Assembly: GCF_016734815.1 (NCBI RefSeq)
Contig: NZ_JAERQF010000019.1
Coordinates: 37,642-101,641 of the forward strand
Length of the DNA: 64,000 bases
Source: Hymenobacter rubidus
GTDB taxonomy: Bacteria; Bacteroidota; Bacteroidia; Cytophagales; Hymenobacteraceae
Direction: 5' to 3'
Part shown: piece after piece, positions 7,470-15,851 of the stretch
Layout: the number at the start of each line of letters is the position of its first letter
Numbering within the stretch: position 1 is the stretch's first letter
The notes under the pieces: generated by a model
What the model saw: the letters and a program-made list of their open reading frames with translations, nothing else
Database searches by the model: none
What the model was told of the DNA's origin: nothing
Made by a program: the position numbers and the translations under genes

Positions 7470-9941
7470 ATGATGAAAAAGGCCATTACCGCATATGCCC
7501 TGCTGCTGTTGCTGCTTAGCGGCCTTGGCCGCCCATTGGCCGCGCAGCAAAGCACCCGCCTGAACGCCGGCTGGGAATTTGTGCGCCAGGACCTGGGCGG
7601 CGTGTGGGAAGCCGTGCGCCCCGTGGTGGCCGGCAACCCCGAAAGCGTGCCCCTGTGGGAACCCGTGACGCTGCCGCACTGCTTCAACGCCCGCGACGCC
7701 GTGGACCCCGACGTGAACTACTACCAGGGCCCCGGCTGGTACCGCTCCCAGCTCACCGTGCAAAACCCCTACGCCAACGGCCGCACCCTGCTGCATTTCG
7801 AGGGTGCCGGCCAGAAAACCCGCGTGTTCATCAACACCACTGAGGTGGGCAGCCACGTGGGCGGCTACGACGAATGGACCGTGGACATCACCCAGGCGGT
7901 GGCCGACTTTCAGAAAACCGACGCCTTCAAAACCCAATTCAAGGGCAAAATCCCGCTCTCCATTCGCTGTGACAACTCCCGCGACCTGGAGATGATGCCT
8001 TCTGACTTGTCGGATTTCAACGTGTACGGCGGCCTCTACCGCTACCTGAATTTGCGGTACGAGCCGGCGGTTTCGCTGGAGCGCCTGGCGGCCAAAGCCG
8101 AAGTCGACAAAGCCGGCAAACAAGGGCAGCTGATGCTGAAAGGCCTTTTTCGGGAGCCATTCGCGGGCGGCACTGCGCAAGTAAGCGTGCGCCTGCTGGA
8201 CCCGCGCGGCAAGCTGGTAGCCAGGTCGCAAACTTCGCTCGGCATCAAAGGCGGGGAGCAGGAGTTGGCGGCATTCAAGCTGAAAGCGCCGCGCCTGTGG
8301 TCGCCCGAGCACCCCGAGTTGTACACCGTGCAGGTGACCGTGACGGCCGGTGGCCAACGCTTCGAGCAAACCGAGCGGGTGGGCTTCCGAAACATTGAGT
8401 TTGTGGAGCACGGCCCGTTTCTGCTGAATGGGCAGCGCCTGCTGCTGCGCGGTACCCACCGCCACGAAGACCACGCCGGCGTGGCCGCCGCCATGACCGA
8501 GCCCCAGATTCGGCAGGAAATGCGGCTGATGAAGACCATGGGCGTCAACTTCATCCGGCTGGGCCACTACCAGCAGTCGCGCATCGTGCTGAACCTGTGC
8601 GACTCGCTGGGCATCACGGTGTGGGAAGAAATCCCCTGGTGCCGGGGCGGGCTGGGCGGCGAGGTGTACCAAAGCCAGGGCCGCCGCATGCTGCGCAACC
8701 TGATTCAGCAGCACTACAACCACCCGGCCATCCTCATCTGGGGCTTGGGCAACGAGAACGACTGGCCCGGCGACTTTCCGGAGTTCGACAAGGAGAAAAT
8801 CCGGACCTATATGAAGTCACTGAACGACCTGGCGCACCAGCTCGACCCCGCGCGTTACACCGCCATCCGGCGCTGCGATTTCTGCAAAGACATCCCCGAT
8901 GTGTATTCGCCCTCCATCTGGGCCGGCTGGTACCGCGGCATCTACACCGATTACAAGCAGGTGAGCGAGCAGGAATTCAAGGCCGTGAAGCGCTTTCTGC
9001 ACGTGGAATGGGGCGGCGACAGCCACGCCGGCCGCCACTCCGAAAACCCCGACAACGCCTTGGCCAAAATCAGCCGCGGCCAGGGCGCCGACGAGCGGGC
9101 CGGCGACGCCTCCCTGTTCGGCGGCAGCGCCCGCGTGTCGAAGGACGGCGACTGGAGCGAAAGCTACCTCTGCAACCTCGTGGACTGGCACCTCAAGGAG
9201 CAGGAAACCATGCCCTGGCTGAGCGGTGCGGCCTACTGGCCGTTCAAGGATTTCTCCACGCCCGTGCGCCCCGACAACCCCATTCCCTACATGAACCAGA
9301 AGGGCGTGGTGGAGCGCGACTTCACGCCCAAGGAGGCCTTCTACGTCTTCCAATCCTACTGGACCACGGCGCCCATGGTGCACATCTACGGCCATTCCTG
9401 GCCGGTGCGCTGGGGCGAGGCCGGCGAAAAAAAGATGGTGAAAGTGTACTCCAACGCCGACGAAGTGGAGCTATTCGTGAACGGGCAAAGCCAGGGCATC
9501 AGGAAGCGCAACAGCCAGGACTTTCCGGCCGCCGGCCTGCGCTGGCTGGTGGCGCTGAACGAGGGCGCAAACACGTTCCGCGCCGTGGCCCGCAAAGGCA
9601 AAGCCACCGTGCAGGACCAACTTTCCCAGCGCTACCAAACCGCCAAATGGGGCAAGCCCGCCAAGCTCACGCTGGAAAGAACCGGCGAAACCAACGGCAT
9701 TGCCACCCTCGAAGTGAAGCTGTTCGACGCCCAGGGCGTGCCGTGCCTGGACGCGGCCAATTGGGTGCGGTTCGGGCTGGTGGGGGGCGGCGTGATGCTC
9801 GATGACCTGGGCACCAGCAGCGGCTCGCGCAAGGTGCAGGCCTACAACGGCCGCGCCATCATCCGGGTGAAGACCAACGGCCTGCGCAGCGTAGCCAGTG
9901 TGGCTTCGGAGGGAATAGAAACAGCTTTTTTGAACTTGTGA
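7470..9941 (+). CDS. Glycoside hydrolase family 2 protein, secreted
   Basis: An 823-residue exported GH2 enzyme. The signal peptide (MMKKAITAYALLLLLLSGLG to PLAAQ) is clear. The order is an N-terminal jelly-roll sugar-binding domain (WEPVTLPHCFNARD; LLHFEGAGQKTRVFINTTEVG), an Ig-like domain, a TIM barrel with acid/base Glu429 in GLGNENDW and putative nucleophile Glu513 in LHVEWGGD, then C-terminal beta-sandwich modules. It is paralogous to the preceding GH2 but lacks the malectin-like end. Likely specificity is beta-galactoside or beta-glucuronide; which one cannot be decided from sequence. It follows GH2 number one after a B repeat, so it probably belongs to the same transcription unit. Confidence 0.9.
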   Translation: MMKKAITAYALLLLLLSGLGRPLAAQQSTRLNAGWEFVRQDLGGVWEAVRPVVAGNPESVPLWEPVTLPHCFNARDAVDPDVNYYQGPGWYRSQLTVQNPYANGRTLLHFEGAGQKTRVFINTTEVGSHVGGYDEWTVDITQAVADFQKTDAFKTQFKGKIPLSIRCDNSRDLEMMPSDLSDFNVYGGLYRYLNLRYEPAVSLERLAAKAEVDKAGKQGQLMLKGLFREPFAGGTAQVSVRLLDPRGKLVARSQTSLGIKGGEQELAAFKLKAPRLWSPEHPELYTVQVTVTAGGQRFEQTERVGFRNIEFVEHGPFLLNGQRLLLRGTHRHEDHAGVAAAMTEPQIRQEMRLMKTMGVNFIRLGHYQQSRIVLNLCDSLGITVWEEIPWCRGGLGGEVYQSQGRRMLRNLIQQHYNHPAILIWGLGNENDWPGDFPEFDKEKIRTYMKSLNDLAHQLDPARYTAIRRCDFCKDIPDVYSPSIWAGWYRGIYTDYKQVSEQEFKAVKRFLHVEWGGDSHAGRHSENPDNALAKISRGQGADERAGDASLFGGSARVSKDGDWSESYLCNLVDWHLKEQETMPWLSGAAYWPFKDFSTPVRPDNPIPYMNQKGVVERDFTPKEAFYVFQSYWTTAPMVHIYGHSWPVRWGEAGEKKMVKVYSNADEVELFVNGQSQGIRKRNSQDFPAAGLRWLVALNEGANTFRAVARKGKATVQDQLSQRYQTAKWGKPAKLTLERTGETNGIATLEVKLFDAQGVPCLDAANWVRFGLVGGGVMLDDLGTSSGSRKVQAYNGRAIIRVKTNGLRSVASVASEGIETAFLNL

Positions 9942-9956
9942 GCGAATCATAAGAAC

Positions 9957-10062
9957 CGTCATGCAGAGCGCAGCGAAGCATCTCGCGTGTAGTAGTAATC
10001 AAATCTGATTGACGATTGATTTACCATTGCACGCGAGATGCTTCGCTACGCTCTGCATGACG
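9957..10062. repeat. Family B hairpin element (B2)
   Basis: Arms CGTCATGCAGAGCGCAGCG and CGCTCTGCATGACG with inner stem CATCTCGCGTG/CACGCGAGATG. The loop contains TAGTAGTAATCAAATC, matching the B loop core. Confidence 0.88.
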
Positions 10063-10251
10063 ATATTTTTATTAGTTAACTAACTAAAAATCAAACAACA
10101 AATCACGCATTCTTACGCAAACGGTTCCGTAAATAAACCTGGCTTGTGCGTCACTTTTCGGGGTGGGAAGCGTCTACTTTTATGCCGCTCCCAGAGGATG
10201 GCCTAACTCCCGGAGCTGCCTGAAAATCATCGTTTCCATCCGTCAATTCCC

Positions 10252-11418
10252 ATGAAAACCATGACGCATTTTACCGCTCTACCGCGCCTTGCCCGCTTGG
10301 GTTTGGCTGCCATCGCCTTGCTCAGCAGCTGCCAGAAAAAAACCGCGGCCGCGCCCGACACCAACGAAACCAAGACGGCCGATTCCACCATCACCACCTT
10401 CCGCCACCCCGGCGTGGTGGTCAGCGCGGCCAGCCTGGACTTAGTGGCCTCGCAAGCCAACGCCGGCGACGCCACGCGCACGGCCGGCTACAACAAGGTG
10501 GTCGACTACATGAACCAGTACCCGGTGCCCACGTCGTTTCCGGCGGTGGTGTATGCGGTGGCCGGAGCCGGCAGCCCCACCGAAGACCAGATTCGGCGCG
10601 ATTGCATTCTGGCCTATGCCTGCGCCCTGCGTTGGGCGAAAACCGGCAACGCCACCTACGCCGGCCAGGCCAAGCAAATTCTGAACGGCTACGCTTATAA
10701 TTTCCAGCGTTATTCGACCGCCGACGGACCAAACGGCCCCACTGAGTTCCGCCAGACTTACCTGGAAGCCTCCTGGGTGGCACCCACTTTCGTGGCCGCG
10801 GCCGAGATTATCCGCTACTACCAGGTGAATGGGGCGGGCGCAGGCTGGTCGTCGACGGACGTAGCCAAGTTTTCGGATTTCCTGAACAACCTCAAAAACA
10901 ACTACGTCAACAACGTGCCCGGCGCCATCAGCGACATCAATAACTGGCAGGCTTCGTACTGCTACGCCAAAATGGCCCTGGGCGTGTGGTTCAACAGCAC
11001 GGCCGTGTACGACTCGGGCTACGACTACCTGCTGCAAATCATGCCGCAGCTGGTGTACTCCGACGGGGCCATTAAGGAGCTGCGCGACCGCGACTGCGTG
11101 CACCCGCAATACACCCTCACGGCCATGACCTACGCCGCCGAAACGGCCCGCATCCAGGGCAACACGGCCCTGTACGAAGCAAATACCCAGCTCATCAAAA
11201 ACGGCTGGAACAAGTTTGAAGACGCCGAGGCCGGCAGCTATACCCGCAACTGCAGCGGCAGCCAGATTTTCCCGGGCATCGAAACCGCTTACAACTACTA
11301 CGGCACCGCCAAGCTGGCCTCGCTGCGCGACCGCCAGGACCCCTACGGCGTGTCAGGCGACAAAACCTTCCTGGGCTTCACGTCCTTCACGCACCGCAGC
11401 ATCGGCACGGTGCGGTAA
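10252..11418 (+). CDS. Alginate-lyase-family (PF05426) lipoprotein with altered NNH motif
   Basis: A 388-residue lipoprotein with lipobox LLSSC (Cys about 28). The following Gln-Lys-Lys suggests outer-membrane export. The body is an alpha/alpha-barrel of the PF05426 family (HPGVVVS, FRQTYLEASWVAPTFVAAAEI, and CVHPQYTLTAMTYAAETARI). Where the two other lyase paralogues here have NNH, this one has NNW (Trp232). It is therefore a different subfamily, either using another base or being mainly a binding protein. The call is to family only. The 190 bp upstream hold repeat B2 and an unassigned AT-richer leader, so the gene may have its own promoter. Confidence 0.8.
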   Translation: MKTMTHFTALPRLARLGLAAIALLSSCQKKTAAAPDTNETKTADSTITTFRHPGVVVSAASLDLVASQANAGDATRTAGYNKVVDYMNQYPVPTSFPAVVYAVAGAGSPTEDQIRRDCILAYACALRWAKTGNATYAGQAKQILNGYAYNFQRYSTADGPNGPTEFRQTYLEASWVAPTFVAAAEIIRYYQVNGAGAGWSSTDVAKFSDFLNNLKNNYVNNVPGAISDINNWQASYCYAKMALGVWFNSTAVYDSGYDYLLQIMPQLVYSDGAIKELRDRDCVHPQYTLTAMTYAAETARIQGNTALYEANTQLIKNGWNKFEDAEAGSYTRNCSGSQIFPGIETAYNYYGTAKLASLRDRQDPYGVSGDKTFLGFTSFTHRSIGTVR

Positions 11419-11450
11419 GGCCTTGGGGCTTCCTGCTGAATAAAAACAGA

Positions 11451-11616
11451 ACGTCATGCTGAGCTGGTCGAAGCATCCCTCCCGCGCCTCTTGTCATGCT
11501 GACGAAGGAAGCATCTTATCACGCCAGCTAAATAGCCCGGACGTGAGAAGGTCCTTCGCTTTGCTCAGGATGACAGATGGCGCGGGAGAGATGCTTCGAC
11601 CAGCTCAGCATGACGT
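11451..11616. repeat. Family B element (B3) carrying a nested family C element
   Basis: The outer arms CGTCATGCTGAGCTGGTCG and CGACCAGCTCAGCATGACG are exact complements. Inside the loop is a C-type inverted repeat (11492-11576). The TGGT/ACCA pair replaces the GCAG/CTGC seen in other B copies, a compensatory change. Confidence 0.85.
11492..11576. repeat. Family C hairpin element (C1), nested in B3
   Basis: The right arm CGTGAGAAGGTCCTTCGC to CAGGATGACA is canonical for family C. The left arm (TGTCATGCTGACGAAGGAAG) is diverged. It sits wholly within the loop of a B element, which suggests insertion of one element into another. Confidence 0.7.
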
Positions 11617-11642
11617 TTCAAGCCGAATAATTTTTTGAACAC

Positions 11643-12821
11643 ATGCTACCTCGAATAACCGCTCTGCTGTTGATGCTGCTCTTCACCGCTACGCAAGCCG
11701 CCGCTACGCCGCCTGCCCGCAAGCTGCAGCAGGAAGCCACGCGCACCCTGCGCGCCTACGTGCTAAAAGAAGCCGCCTGGGCCCTGCAGCAGGCGCCCGT
11801 GACGGTCACGGCCAGCACCTCGCCGCGCAGCGCGGGCGGCCCGCACGACTTCTTCTCCGAAGGCGACTACTGGTGGCCCGACCCGCAGAACCCCGGCGGC
11901 CCCTACATCCAAAAAGATGGCCTGACCAACCCCGACAACTTCACGGCCCACCGCCTGGCCATGATTCGGTTCAGCCGCGTGGTGGGGGCGCTGGCTTCGG
12001 CGTACAAGCTAACGGGCGACGAAAAGTACGTGCGCCACGCGCTGGTGCACCTGCGCGCCTGGTTCACGGATGCCCAGACGCTGATGAACCCCTCGCTGCT
12101 CTACGCCCAGGCCATTTCGGGCCGCTTCACCGGGCGCGGCATCGGCATCATCGACACCATTCAGCTGATGGAGGTGGCCCAGGGCGTGCTGGTGATGCAG
12201 GCGGCAAAAGGCTTCGGTAAAAACGACCTGGCCGGCATCAAAAACTGGTTCGGCCAGTACCTGACCTGGCTCACCACGCACCCCAACGCCCGGGAGGAAA
12301 TGAACGCGGCCAACAACCACGGCACCTGCTGGACCATGCAGGTGGCCGCCTTCGCCCGCCTTACGGCTAACCAGGAGCTGCTGGCCCTCTGCCGCACCCG
12401 CTACAAAACCGTGCACCTGCCCACCCAGATGGCCCCCGACGGCAGCTTCCCGCTCGAAACCAAGCGCACCAAGCCTTACGGCTACTCTTTGTTCAACCTC
12501 GATGCCCTGACCATGCTCTGCCAGATGCTGACCACTCCCACCGACAACCTCTGGGCCTACCACACCCCCGACGGCCGCAGCATCCGCAAGGGCATCGAAT
12601 TTCTGTACCCCTACGTGGCCGACAAAACCACCTGGCCCTTTCCCAAAGACGTGATGTATTGGGAAAACTGGCCCGTGGCGCAGCCCTTCTTGGTGTTCGG
12701 CGCGGTGCAATTCAACAACGCTGCGTGGCTGGCTACCTGGCAGCGCCTGGAACACGCGCCGCAAGTGCCCGAAGTGGTGCGCAACTTGCCGGTGCGCAAT
12801 CCGCTCATCTGGCTGGATTAA
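11643..12821 (+). CDS. Alginate-lyase-family (PF05426) polysaccharide lyase, secreted
   Basis: A 392-residue exported protein (signal MLPRITALLLMLLFTATQAA). It is a clear paralogue of the lyase at 1281: both share HD(Y/F)xSxxxYWWPDPxxPxG with PYIQKDGL and the NNHGT motif (His226 here). GRGIGIIDTIQLMEVAQGV corresponds to the barrel helix seen as NFGIIETRHLVNIPEAL in the other copy. It is the last gene of the uronate locus, so the locus has two NNH-type lyases and one NNW-type lipoprotein. It probably works outside the cytoplasm on a related linkage. Substrate unknown. Confidence 0.87.
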   Translation: MLPRITALLLMLLFTATQAAATPPARKLQQEATRTLRAYVLKEAAWALQQAPVTVTASTSPRSAGGPHDFFSEGDYWWPDPQNPGGPYIQKDGLTNPDNFTAHRLAMIRFSRVVGALASAYKLTGDEKYVRHALVHLRAWFTDAQTLMNPSLLYAQAISGRFTGRGIGIIDTIQLMEVAQGVLVMQAAKGFGKNDLAGIKNWFGQYLTWLTTHPNAREEMNAANNHGTCWTMQVAAFARLTANQELLALCRTRYKTVHLPTQMAPDGSFPLETKRTKPYGYSLFNLDALTMLCQMLTTPTDNLWAYHTPDGRSIRKGIEFLYPYVADKTTWPFPKDVMYWENWPVAQPFLVFGAVQFNNAAWLATWQRLEHAPQVPEVVRNLPVRNPLIWLD

Positions 12822-12899
12822 AGGACGCGGAGCCCCACGCCCCCAGCATAGGCGTCCTTTCAGCAAACCGCTGCCTACCGCGCTTTCGAAGTCAGTGAC

Positions 12900-12988
12900 T
12901 GTCGGGGCGGGGCCTGCCCCCGCCCGGCTAGTGGCGCCGTTTCAACGATTCCGTGCAACGACGGGCGGGGGCAGGCCCCGCCCCGACA
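12900..12988. repeat. Family D GC-rich inverted repeat (D1)
   Basis: The arms TGTCGGGGCGGGGCCTGCCC and GGGCAGGCCCCGCCCCGACA are exact complements. The loop ends GATTCCGTGCAACGACGGGC, also present in D2 at 32563. Confidence 0.85.
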
Positions 12989-13235
12989 TGGTGTCGCATG
13001 TATACTAACTCTAAATCTGTTCTAGAGAGCCTTCCAGCCTGGCGAAGCGTCCTTATTGTCCAGATTGGGTTCAAAAACCATTCATTTTTCTAAATTCACG
13101 AGCTGCAAATTAGGCTTGCGTTTTCTGCACTGCTCCCCAACACGTTGCGCTGGCTTCTTCGTTGATTAGAACAGCGCACAGCTTCGCTCAAAGGAAAGCC
13201 ACTGGCGCCTAAAGGCGAGGCAGTATCTTCGCCCC
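12989..13235. other. Intergenic region before recQ, no gene seen
   Basis: About 250 bp between repeat D1 and recQ, more AT-rich than its surroundings. No ORF with family features is visible on either strand. The only candidate signal is TATCTTCG at 13224-13231, four bases before the recQ ATG. Confidence 0.5.
13224..13231 (+). promoter_or_regulatory. Possible -7 box very close to the recQ start
   Basis: TATCTTCG matches the Bacteroidota TAnnTTTG -7 box in 7 of 8 positions, but no good -33 TTTG is visible. It ends four bases before the ATG, so initiation here would give a leaderless or nearly leaderless mRNA. PaaZ (30471) and the hybrid regulator (32705) have similar boxes. Confidence 0.3.
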
Positions 13236-15176
13236 ATGCCCTCCTCCCCTACCGAAATTTCGCCATTGGCCCTGCTGCGTGCGCATTGGGGACACGAGAA
13301 ATTTCGGCCGGGGCAGGAGGAAATCATCAACTCGGTGTTGGCGGGGCACGATACGCTGGCGCTGCTGCCCACCGGCGGCGGTAAGAGCATCTGCTTCCAG
13401 GTGCCGGCGCTGGCGCGGCCGGGCATCTGCCTTGTGGTATCGCCGCTCATTGCCCTGATGAAGGACCAGGTGGACAACCTACGCAAGCGCGGGCTGAAAG
13501 CGGAGGCCATTTACGCGGGCATGAGCCATCAGGAAATCGACCACGCGCTGGACAACTGTGTGTACGGCCGCAGCGTGAAGTTCCTGTACGTATCGCCGGA
13601 ACGGCTGCTCACGGAGTTGTTTCAGGTGCGGGTGGCGAAGATGAACGTGGGCCTGCTGGCCGTGGACGAGGCGCACTGCCTCTCGCAATGGGGCTACGAT
13701 TTTCGGCCGCCCTACCTGCGCATTGCCGAGCTGCGGGAGAAGCTGCCGGCCGGCACGCCGGTTATTGCCCTCACGGCCACGGCTACGGCCCAGGTGCAGG
13801 CCGACATTGTGGAGAAGCTGAAGTTTGGGACCAGCGGCCAGGTGTTTCGGCAGAGCTTTGCGCGTCCTAAGCTGTCGTATTCGGTGCTGCACACGGAAGA
13901 CAAACTGCGCCAGCTGTTGGAAGTGGTGCGCGGCGTGGGCCCCGACAAAACCGGCATCGTGTACGCTCGCACGCGGCGGCAGACAGAGGACACGGCGGCT
14001 TTCCTGCAACAGCACAAGTTTGCGGCGGCGGCCTACCACGCGGGCCTGCCCCCGGAAAAGCGCACCCAGGTGCAGCAGGATTGGATTGCCAACAAAGTCC
14101 GGCTCATGGTGGCCACCAACGCTTTCGGCATGGGCATTGACAAGCCCGATGTGCGCCTCGTGGTGCACCTCGACGCGCCCGATACTCTGGAGGCCTACTA
14201 CCAGGAAGCCGGCCGCGCCGGGCGCGATAACCTCTTCGCCTTCGCCGTGCTGCTGGCCGGGCCCAACGATGCCGACGAGTTGCGCCGCCGCACCAACCAG
14301 TCGTTTCCGCCCCTCGACACCGTGAAACGTGTGTACCAGGCGCTGGCCAACTACTCGCGCACGGCGGTAGGCGGGGGCGAATTGGCGGCGTTCGAGTTCG
14401 ACATGCAGCAGTTTGCCGAAACCTACCGCATCAAGGCCGTGGACGCCCACAATTCGCTGAAGATTTTGCAGCGCGAAGGCTTCGTGCAGCTCAATGAGGC
14501 CGTGAATCAGCCGGCGCGGGTGCATTTGATTATAAACCATCAGGATTTGTACGCCTTCCAGGTGGCCAACGCGCAGCATGATTTGCTGATAAAAGCCCTG
14601 CTACGGCTGCATGGCGGCGAGCTGTTTGCCGACTTCCAGACGATTTCGGAAAATGCGCTGGCTACGCACCTGCGCCGCAGCGTGGTGGAGGTGCGCCAGC
14701 AGCTGCGCTACCTGCACACGGCCGGTATTCTGCACTACCAGCCCCGGCAAGAGTCGCCGCAGGCCCTCTTCACCACGCCGCGCTTCGATGCCGCCAAGCT
14801 GCCCCTCGACCAGGTGAAGATGACCGCGGCCCGCGACCTGGCCCGCGCCAAAACCACCGCCGTGGCCCAGTACCTGAGCGGCACGCGCTGCCGCCAGATT
14901 CTGCTGCTCACCTATTTTGATGAGGCCGACCCGGCCCGCTGCGGCGTGTGCGACATCTGCCTGGCCGAGAAGAAAGCCGCTCAAACAACCGAGCAGGCGC
15001 CCTCACTTCGAGAGCCGTTGTTGCAGCATATTCGTCAGGCAGCACGCTCTCCGCGTGAGTTGCTGGCTGCGTTTCCGCCCAAGGATGCGGCGGCCATTAC
15101 AGCTGCCCTGCGGGAAATGGTGGACCGGGGCGAGCTGGCGTACGCGGCCGATGGGCGGCTGGTGCTTGGCTCCTAG
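13236..15176 (+). CDS. recQ: ATP-dependent DNA helicase RecQ
   Basis: A 646-residue SF2 3'-5' DNA helicase. Walker A is LPTGGGKSICFQ, the DEAH box is AVDEAHCLSQWGYDFRP, motif III is ALTATAT, and motif VI is YYQEAGRAGRD. After the helicase lobes comes the RecQ zinc-binding and winged-helix (RQC) part, with the Cys set CRQILLLTYF and CGVCDICL. The C-terminus is short and shows no obvious full HRDC domain, as in some compact RecQs. Its role is recombinational repair and replication fork processing. It stands alone, between a D repeat and a B repeat. Confidence 0.96.
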   Translation: MPSSPTEISPLALLRAHWGHEKFRPGQEEIINSVLAGHDTLALLPTGGGKSICFQVPALARPGICLVVSPLIALMKDQVDNLRKRGLKAEAIYAGMSHQEIDHALDNCVYGRSVKFLYVSPERLLTELFQVRVAKMNVGLLAVDEAHCLSQWGYDFRPPYLRIAELREKLPAGTPVIALTATATAQVQADIVEKLKFGTSGQVFRQSFARPKLSYSVLHTEDKLRQLLEVVRGVGPDKTGIVYARTRRQTEDTAAFLQQHKFAAAAYHAGLPPEKRTQVQQDWIANKVRLMVATNAFGMGIDKPDVRLVVHLDAPDTLEAYYQEAGRAGRDNLFAFAVLLAGPNDADELRRRTNQSFPPLDTVKRVYQALANYSRTAVGGGELAAFEFDMQQFAETYRIKAVDAHNSLKILQREGFVQLNEAVNQPARVHLIINHQDLYAFQVANAQHDLLIKALLRLHGGELFADFQTISENALATHLRRSVVEVRQQLRYLHTAGILHYQPRQESPQALFTTPRFDAAKLPLDQVKMTAARDLARAKTTAVAQYLSGTRCRQILLLTYFDEADPARCGVCDICLAEKKAAQTTEQAPSLREPLLQHIRQAARSPRELLAAFPPKDAAAITAALREMVDRGELAYAADGRLVLGS

Positions 15177-15186
15177 CAAAACAGAA

Positions 15187-15293
15187 CGTCCTGCTGAGCG
15201 CAGCCGAAGCATCTCGCGTGCCGTGGTAATTCTCTTCTGCAACGATTGAGTTACTACCACAAGCGAGATGCTTCGGCTACGCTCAGCAGGACG
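15187..15293. repeat. Family B hairpin element (B4), between convergent genes
   Basis: The arms ACGTCCTGCTGAGCGCAGCC and GGCTACGCTCAGCAGGACGT lie between recQ (+) and the rhodanese gene (-). The loop's right part, GATTGAGTTACTACC, is the reverse complement of the B core GGTAGTAACTCAATC. Confidence 0.87.
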
Positions 15294-15311
15294 TTCTATT
15301 ATTCACGGCCC

Positions 15312-15617
15312 TTAAATCCCCTCCGCCGCGTAGGCCTGGTAGCCGCCCAGCAGGTTGCGCACGTTGGTGAAGCCTTGCTGGGTGAGGTAGGCTTTGGCCT
15401 GGCCGGAGCGGGCGCCGCTTTTGCAATGCACGATGATTTCTTGCTCTTTCCAGGCGTCGAGGTCGTCGAGCTTTTCAGGCAGGGTGCCGAGCGGGATATT
15501 CTGGGCGCCGGGCATGCGGGCTTCTTCGTGCTCCCAGGGTTCGCGCACGTCGATGATGGTGGGGGTTTCGCCGGCTTGCTGGCGCTGGTGGAGTTCGGCG
15601 GGGGTGATGTCGGCCAT
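15312..15617 (-). CDS. Rhodanese-like sulfurtransferase domain protein
   Basis: A 101-residue single rhodanese domain from the start MADITPAELHQ. The longer upstream frame lacks family similarity. Seen: IIDVREPWEHEEARMPGAQNIP, the active-site loop VHCKSGARS with catalytic Cys, and the closing LLGGYQAYA. Such small cytosolic domains move sulfane sulfur or act in detoxification and thiol transfer; partners are not indicated by neighbours. The gene is convergent with recQ across repeat B4. Confidence 0.92.
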   Translation of the reverse strand: MADITPAELHQRQQAGETPTIIDVREPWEHEEARMPGAQNIPLGTLPEKLDDLDAWKEQEIIVHCKSGARSGQAKAYLTQQGFTNVRNLLGGYQAYAAEGI

Positions 15618-15731
15618 GGTGGAAAAGGGATTGGGTGGTTGGGTAGTAACTGACTTGCTGGGACGAAAGTACGGCCGAAGGCTTCTTGGTTTCGTAACGG
15701 CAAGAGCACCAACCACGCACGGCGCAATCCT

Positions 15732-15739
15732 TACCTTTG
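15732..15739 (+). promoter_or_regulatory. Candidate -7 box (TACCTTTG) upstream of the endonuclease I gene
   Basis: TACCTTTG matches the Bacteroidota TAnnTTTG consensus exactly. No convincing -33 TTTG lies 19-21 bases upstream. It would give a leader of about 105 nt for the gene at 15852, which includes the degenerate heptamer tract at 15809-15843. Confidence 0.4.
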
Positions 15740-15851
15740 TCGTTTCCCAGAGGCTGTCGCATTTCCAACAGTAAGGGATTCAACCCACGCCCCCGTGTCT
15801 TTCTGCCACCCAAGTTCCTAAGACCCTAAGCCCCCAAGTCTCCTTTTTCCC

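Noticed and set aside
10116..10130. ACGCAAACGGTTCCG as a LacI-type operator before the lyase lipoprotein gene
   Set aside because: Only four base pairs of symmetry (ACGG/CCGT) and no LacI regulator in the window; too weak to annotate.
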